Source of the DNA: Mycobacterium sp. E2479
GTDB lineage: Bacteria; Actinomycetota; Actinomycetes; Mycobacteriales; Mycobacteriaceae
Assembly: GCF_001667925.1 (NCBI RefSeq)
Contig: NZ_LZJR01000150.1
Coordinates: forward strand, 1 to 51,609
Direction of reading: 5' to 3'
DNA: 51,609 nucleotides
The notes below the pieces were generated by a model. That model was not told the DNA's origin. It was given only the letters and a program-made list of their open reading frames with translations, and made no database searches. Below are positions 48,221 through 51,609 of the stretch, in pieces. The position numbers and the translations under genes were made by a program. How positions within the stretch are numbered: the first letter of the stretch is position 1; every line of letters starts with the position of its first letter.

Positions 48221-48988
48221 TCAGAGGGTCAGCGCCGTGTGCGCGCAGGCATGGGCCTGCTGCGCATACCCGCCGCCGAACAAGACGACGTGCGCCAGCA
48301 GTGGGAACAGTTGGTGCAGGCCGGCGCGCCCGCGCCACCCGGCCCGCAGCGGCCGCACCCGCTGGTAGCCGTCGATCACGGCGTCGTAGTGCGGACAGCC
48401 GAACAGCGCGAGCATCGCCAGGTCGGTCTCGCGGTGGCCCGCGTGTGCCGCCGGGTCGATCAGCACGACACCGTCGGGCGTCCACATCACGTTCCCACTC
48501 CATAGGTCGCCGTGCAGCCGGGCCGGCCGGTCGTCGTCGTCGAAATCGCCCGCACGGCAACGCGCCGCGACGGAGTCGACGGCGTCGCGCGTGGCGGCGT
48601 CGAGCCGCGGAGCCGCGAGTTCTGCCATCGGACCCAGTCGTTCCTCTGCGTAGAACTCGCCCCAGCTCCGATGCCGGCGCAGCGACATCGGCAACGGTTG
48701 CGACAGCGGCCCGAAGAACGCCGGGCCGTCCCAGCCGTCCGGTCCGGCACCGAACGCGGGGGCGCCCGCGTCGTGCGTGACGGCCAGCCGGCCGCCGAAC
48801 GTGCGCGCGGCCTCGGGGTTCGGACTCACGGATTCCAGGCGGCGTAAGGTCAGGCTCGCGTCGTCAACGGACACGACCTGGGCGCACGGCACGCCACCTT
48901 CGACGGCGCAAAGCCATTGCAGCCCTGCCGCTTCCCAGGCGAAGAAGCCGGCCGGCGCACCCGCGCGGTGCTTGACGAAGTCGCTCAC
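48221..48988 (-). CDS. Fructosamine-kinase-like protein
   Basis: 255 residues of the fructosamine/ketosamine-3-kinase family, a small-kinase fold. The family motif LHGDLWSGN (about 158-166; Asp is the catalytic base) and LIDPAAHAGHRETDLAM (metal-binding Asp) are intact. The family phosphorylates sugar adducts on amines to make them unstable, a protein-deglycation repair. It lies downstream of fadD19 in the same direction (18 bases after its stop), so it may be cotranscribed from the KstR-controlled promoter, although its function has no clear link to steroids. Confidence 0.85.
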   Translation of the reverse strand: MSDFVKHRAGAPAGFFAWEAAGLQWLCAVEGGVPCAQVVSVDDASLTLRRLESVSPNPEAARTFGGRLAVTHDAGAPAFGAGPDGWDGPAFFGPLSQPLPMSLRRHRSWGEFYAEERLGPMAELAAPRLDAATRDAVDSVAARCRAGDFDDDDRPARLHGDLWSGNVMWTPDGVVLIDPAAHAGHRETDLAMLALFGCPHYDAVIDGYQRVRPLRAGWRGRAGLHQLFPLLAHVVLFGGGYAQQAHACAHTALTL

Positions 48989-49006
48989 ACGGCGCGGCCT
49001 AGCGCA

Positions 49007-50653
49007 TCACGCAGTGGCGTGGGCTGCGTGCACGTCGTCAGCCGGGCGGGCCTCGGTCTGCTCCTTGGCCCACCGGTAGTCGGGTTTGCCCGCGGGCGAC
49101 CGCTTGACCTCGTCGACCAGCCACAGGCTGCGGGGCACCTTGTAGCCCGCGATTTCTGAGCGCACGAAGCTGTCCAGATCCGACAGCGCGGGCCGGGCGC
49201 CCGGCCGGGGCTGGACGACGGCGGCGACGTGCTGCCCATACCGGGGGTCGGGCACGCCGACCACCAGGGCGTCGAAGACGTCGGGGTGGCCCTTGAGCGC
49301 GGCCTCGACCTCCTCGGGGTAGATCTTCTCGCCGCCGCTGTTGATCGACACCGAGCCGCGGCCCAGCATCGTGACGGTGCCGTCCTCCTCGACCGTCGCG
49401 AAATCACCGGGGATGGCGTACCGCACGCCGTTGAAGGTCTTGAACGTCTCGGCGGTCTTCTTCTCGTCCTTGTAGTAACCGACGGGAATGTTGCCCTTCT
49501 TCGCGATGAAGCCGCGCACACCCGAGCCCGGCTTGACCTCGTTGCCGTCCTCGTCCAGGACGACGGTGCGGTGGTCGATCGTCACGCGCGGGCCACCAGC
49601 GTGCGGCGCGTCCTTGGCGACGATGCTGGTGCCGCCGAATCCGGTCTCCGAAGATCCGATGGAGTCGGTGATGACCCGGTTGGGCAGCAGCTCGAGGAAC
49701 TTCTCCTTGATGCTCGGCGAGAACAGCGCCGCGGTGGAGGCGAGCAGGAACAGCGACGACAGGTCGTACTCATCGCCCTTGTCCTGGTGGGCCAACAGCG
49801 AGTCGAGCAGCGGTCGCGCCATCGCGTCGCCGGTGAAGAACAGCAGGTTCACCTTATGGTCGTGGATCGTGCGCCACACCTCGTCGGAGTTGAATTCCGG
49901 TGCCAGCACGGTGGTTTGGCCGGAGAAGATCGACATCCAGGTCGCCGATTGGGTGGCGCCGTGGATCATCGGCGGAATCGGGTAGCGGATCATCGGCGGG
50001 TTGGCCGCCGCGGCCTTGGCCAGGTCGTATTCGTCCTTGACGAATTCGCCTGTGGCGAAGTCGGTTCCACCGAACAGCACGCGGTAGATGTCCTCGTGGC
50101 GCCACATCACGCCCTTCGGGAAGCCCGTGGTGCCCCCGGTGTAGAGCAGGTAGATGTCGTCGGGGCTGCGCTCACCGAAGTCGCGCTCAGGCGAGCTCTG
50201 CGCGATCGCCGAATAGAATTCGACGCCACCGTAGCGGGCGAAGTCGTCGTCGCTGCCGTCCTCGACAACCAGGATCGTCTTGACGTCAGGTGTGTCGGGC
50301 AAGACGTTGGCCACCCGGTCGGAGTACTGGCGCTCGTGCACCAGCGCGACCATGTCCGAATTCTCGAATAGGTAGCGCAGCTCGCCCTCGACGTAGCGGT
50401 AGTTGACGTTCACCAGGATGGCGCCCGCTTTGACGATGCCGAGCATCGCGATGACGATCTCGATGCGGTTGCGGCAATACAGCCCGACCTTGTCGTCCTT
50501 TTTCACCCCCTGCTCCATCAGGTAGTGGGCCAGGCGGTTGGCCTTCTCCTCTAGCTGGGCATAGGTCAACTTCTCGTCGCCGCAGATCAGGGCGACACGG
50601 TCGGGCACAGCGTCGATGGCGTGCTCTGCGAGATCGGCAATATTCAAGGCCAC
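49007..50653 (-). CDS. fadD19: Steroid side-chain acyl-CoA synthetase FadD19
   Basis: 548 residues from the GTG at 50653. ANL motifs: YLLYTGGTTGFPKGVMWRH (A3), DSIGSSETG (A5), GRGSVSINSGGEKIYPEEVE (A8) and catalytic Lys in KRSPAGKPDYRW. It activates the C26/C24 carboxylate of cholesterol-derived intermediates, the entry to side-chain beta-oxidation. Neither GTG (50653 or 50659) has a Shine-Dalgarno; TAATTT (50666-50661, minus strand) ends seven bases before 50653, favouring a leaderless start there. The KstR site at 50665 overlaps this -10 box. Upstream codons beyond 50659 are not used. Confidence 0.94.
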   Translation of the reverse strand: MALNIADLAEHAIDAVPDRVALICGDEKLTYAQLEEKANRLAHYLMEQGVKKDDKVGLYCRNRIEIVIAMLGIVKAGAILVNVNYRYVEGELRYLFENSDMVALVHERQYSDRVANVLPDTPDVKTILVVEDGSDDDFARYGGVEFYSAIAQSSPERDFGERSPDDIYLLYTGGTTGFPKGVMWRHEDIYRVLFGGTDFATGEFVKDEYDLAKAAAANPPMIRYPIPPMIHGATQSATWMSIFSGQTTVLAPEFNSDEVWRTIHDHKVNLLFFTGDAMARPLLDSLLAHQDKGDEYDLSSLFLLASTAALFSPSIKEKFLELLPNRVITDSIGSSETGFGGTSIVAKDAPHAGGPRVTIDHRTVVLDEDGNEVKPGSGVRGFIAKKGNIPVGYYKDEKKTAETFKTFNGVRYAIPGDFATVEEDGTVTMLGRGSVSINSGGEKIYPEEVEAALKGHPDVFDALVVGVPDPRYGQHVAAVVQPRPGARPALSDLDSFVRSEIAGYKVPRSLWLVDEVKRSPAGKPDYRWAKEQTEARPADDVHAAHATA

Positions 50654-50664
50654 GGCCACCAAAT

Positions 50665-50678
50665 TAGAACGTGTTACA
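50665..50678. promoter_or_regulatory. KstR operator between fadD19 and echA19
   Basis: TAGAACGTGTTACA is identical to the fdxD/fadE26 site and fits TNNAACNNGTTNNA. Its minus-strand end overlaps the TAATTT -10 box of fadD19. It lies about 46 bases upstream of the echA19 GTG. Confidence 0.85.
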
Positions 50679-50723
50679 TTTCGTGGCAAGCTCGTGCCCA
50701 TTGTCGAGGGAAAGGCGGTAGCC

Positions 50724-51566
50724 GTGTCCGTGGAGAATGCCGGAACCCCAGCAAACACTGAAAACGGAGAAACCGGGCCCTCTGAAGCCGATGCCCTGGT
50801 GGAACAGCGTGGTCACACCCTCATCGTGACCATGAATCGGCCGCACCGCCGCAACGCTCTAAGCACGGAAATGATGGAAATCATGGTCCAGGCCTGGGAC
50901 CGCGTCGACAACGACAACGACATCCGCTGCTGCATCCTGACCGGCGCCGGTGGCTACTTCTGCGCGGGCATGGACCTCAAAACGGCGACCCAGAAGCCAC
51001 CGGGTGAGTCGTTCAAGGACGGCAGCTACGACCCATCGCGAATCGATGCCTTACTCAAAGGCCGCAGGCTGAAAAAGCCGCTGATCGCTGCCGTCGAGGG
51101 GCCGGCCATCGCGGGAGGAACCGAGATCCTGCAGGGCACCGACATCCGGGTCGCCGGTGAGAGCGCCAAATTCGGCATCTCCGAGGCGAAGTGGAGCCTG
51201 TATCCGATGGGCGGGTCCGCCGTCCGGCTGGTCCGCCAGATTCCCTACACCGTGGCGTGCGACCTGCTGCTGACCGGACGGCACATCACCGCCGCGGAAG
51301 CCAAGGACATCGGCCTGATCGGCCACGTCGTGCCCGACGGACAGGCGCTGACCAAGGCGCTCGAGATTGCCGAGGTCATCGAGAACAACGGTCCCCTGGC
51401 CGTGCAGGCGATCCTCAAGACAATCCGCGAGACCGAGGGGATGCACGAGGAAGAAGCGTTCAAGCCCGACACCGCCAACGGCATCCCGGTGTTCCTCTCC
51501 GAGGACTCCAAGGAAGGCCCCCGCGCCTTCGCCGAGAAGCGCAAGCCCAACTTCAAAAACCGCTAA
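50724..51566 (+). CDS. echA19: Enoyl-CoA hydratase EchA19 (cholesterol side chain)
   Basis: 280 residues from the GTG at 50724, about eight bases after GAGGGAAAGG; the extra open frame to 50616 overlaps the divergent fadD19 start and is rejected. Crotonase fold with oxyanion segment FCAGMDL (79-85) and both catalytic Glu intact: E134 (AGGTEILQG) and E154 (FGISEAKW). EchA19 hydrates the side-chain enoyl-CoA of cholesterol intermediates. An N-terminal extension of about 20 residues (VENAGTPANTENGETG) precedes the fold and is probably disordered. Divergent from fadD19, sharing the KstR site. Confidence 0.94.
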   Translation: MSVENAGTPANTENGETGPSEADALVEQRGHTLIVTMNRPHRRNALSTEMMEIMVQAWDRVDNDNDIRCCILTGAGGYFCAGMDLKTATQKPPGESFKDGSYDPSRIDALLKGRRLKKPLIAAVEGPAIAGGTEILQGTDIRVAGESAKFGISEAKWSLYPMGGSAVRLVRQIPYTVACDLLLTGRHITAAEAKDIGLIGHVVPDGQALTKALEIAEVIENNGPLAVQAILKTIRETEGMHEEEAFKPDTANGIPVFLSEDSKEGPRAFAEKRKPNFKNR

Positions 51567-51609
51567 TCGCCCCCCGCCCCCCGCACCTCCCGGCCGGCCC
51601 GTCGACGGC

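Noticed and set aside
1..51609. Insertion sequences, prophage genes and tRNA or rRNA genes
   Set aside because: No transposase, integrase or phage-like protein and no tRNA or rRNA sequence was recognised on reading both strands.

Overview
The window comes from a high-GC actinobacterium and almost certainly from a Mycobacterium. The evidence is a complete mce4 cholesterol-import operon, the flanking cholesterol side-chain genes in the order known from M. tuberculosis (fdxD/hsd4A, fadE26-fadE27-fadD17, ilvX, fadD19/echA19), an otsA preceded by a 54-residue gene, and LCP, DUF732, UsfY and 19-kDa-type lipoprotein families. No PE/PPE or PE_PGRS genes are visible, fadD18 is absent between ilvX and fadD19, and a large NRPS is present. 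This points to a nontuberculous species, but the species cannot be named from the sequence alone.

Layout. (1) 1-11703: the 3' part of a very large nonribosomal peptide synthetase on the + strand, open at the left edge: PCP-C-A(N-methyltransferase)-PCP-C-A-PCP-C-A-PCP-thioesterase. (2) 11766-20198: an island of mostly exported or membrane proteins (UsfY family, DUF732 protein, lipoprotein-type lytic transglycosylase, Gly/Pro-rich collagen-like secreted protein, 19-kDa-antigen-like lipoprotein, trypsin-like protease), plus an alpha/beta hydrolase, an amidase and small unknowns. (3) 20546-26514: the LCP protein CpsA (+), then a minus-strand block of two SDR oxidoreductases, a crotonase-fold protein and a two-gene ABC transporter of FetA/FetB type. 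(4) 26649-28958: a 54-residue protein, trehalose-6-phosphate synthase OtsA and a secreted protein. (5) 28974-39465: the mce4 operon on the minus strand (yrbE4A, yrbE4B, mce4A-F, two Mce-associated proteins), mostly with 1-11 base overlaps or short gaps. (6) 39702-51566: cholesterol catabolism: hsd4A and fdxD (-); fadE26, fadE27, fadD17 (+); a SxxK serine hydrolase; ilvX and an amidohydrolase (-); a fructosamine-kinase-like gene; fadD19 (-) and echA19 (+).

How it works together. Mce4 and YrbE4 proteins import cholesterol. FadD19 and FadD17 activate the side chain as CoA thioesters, FadE26/FadE27 dehydrogenate it, and EchA19 and Hsd4A carry out hydration and 3-hydroxyacyl-CoA (or 17-beta-hydroxysteroid) dehydrogenation. 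Sites matching the KstR consensus TNNAACNNGTTNNA sit in the fdxD/fadE26 and fadD19/echA19 divergent promoters. A core match and a one-mismatch match lie upstream of yrbE4A. A further full match lies upstream of the two-SDR operon at 23882, suggesting an additional steroid- or lipid-responsive unit.

Most notable: the N-methylating NRPS whose product is unknown, with a terminal thioesterase much more AT-rich than the rest of the gene; a crotonase homologue lacking both catalytic glutamates under a strong inverted-repeat operator; the extra KstR-like site; and the collagen-like VNTR protein with an aromatic C-terminal motif. Start codons were adjusted by Shine-Dalgarno, overlap or leaderless-promoter evidence where stated.
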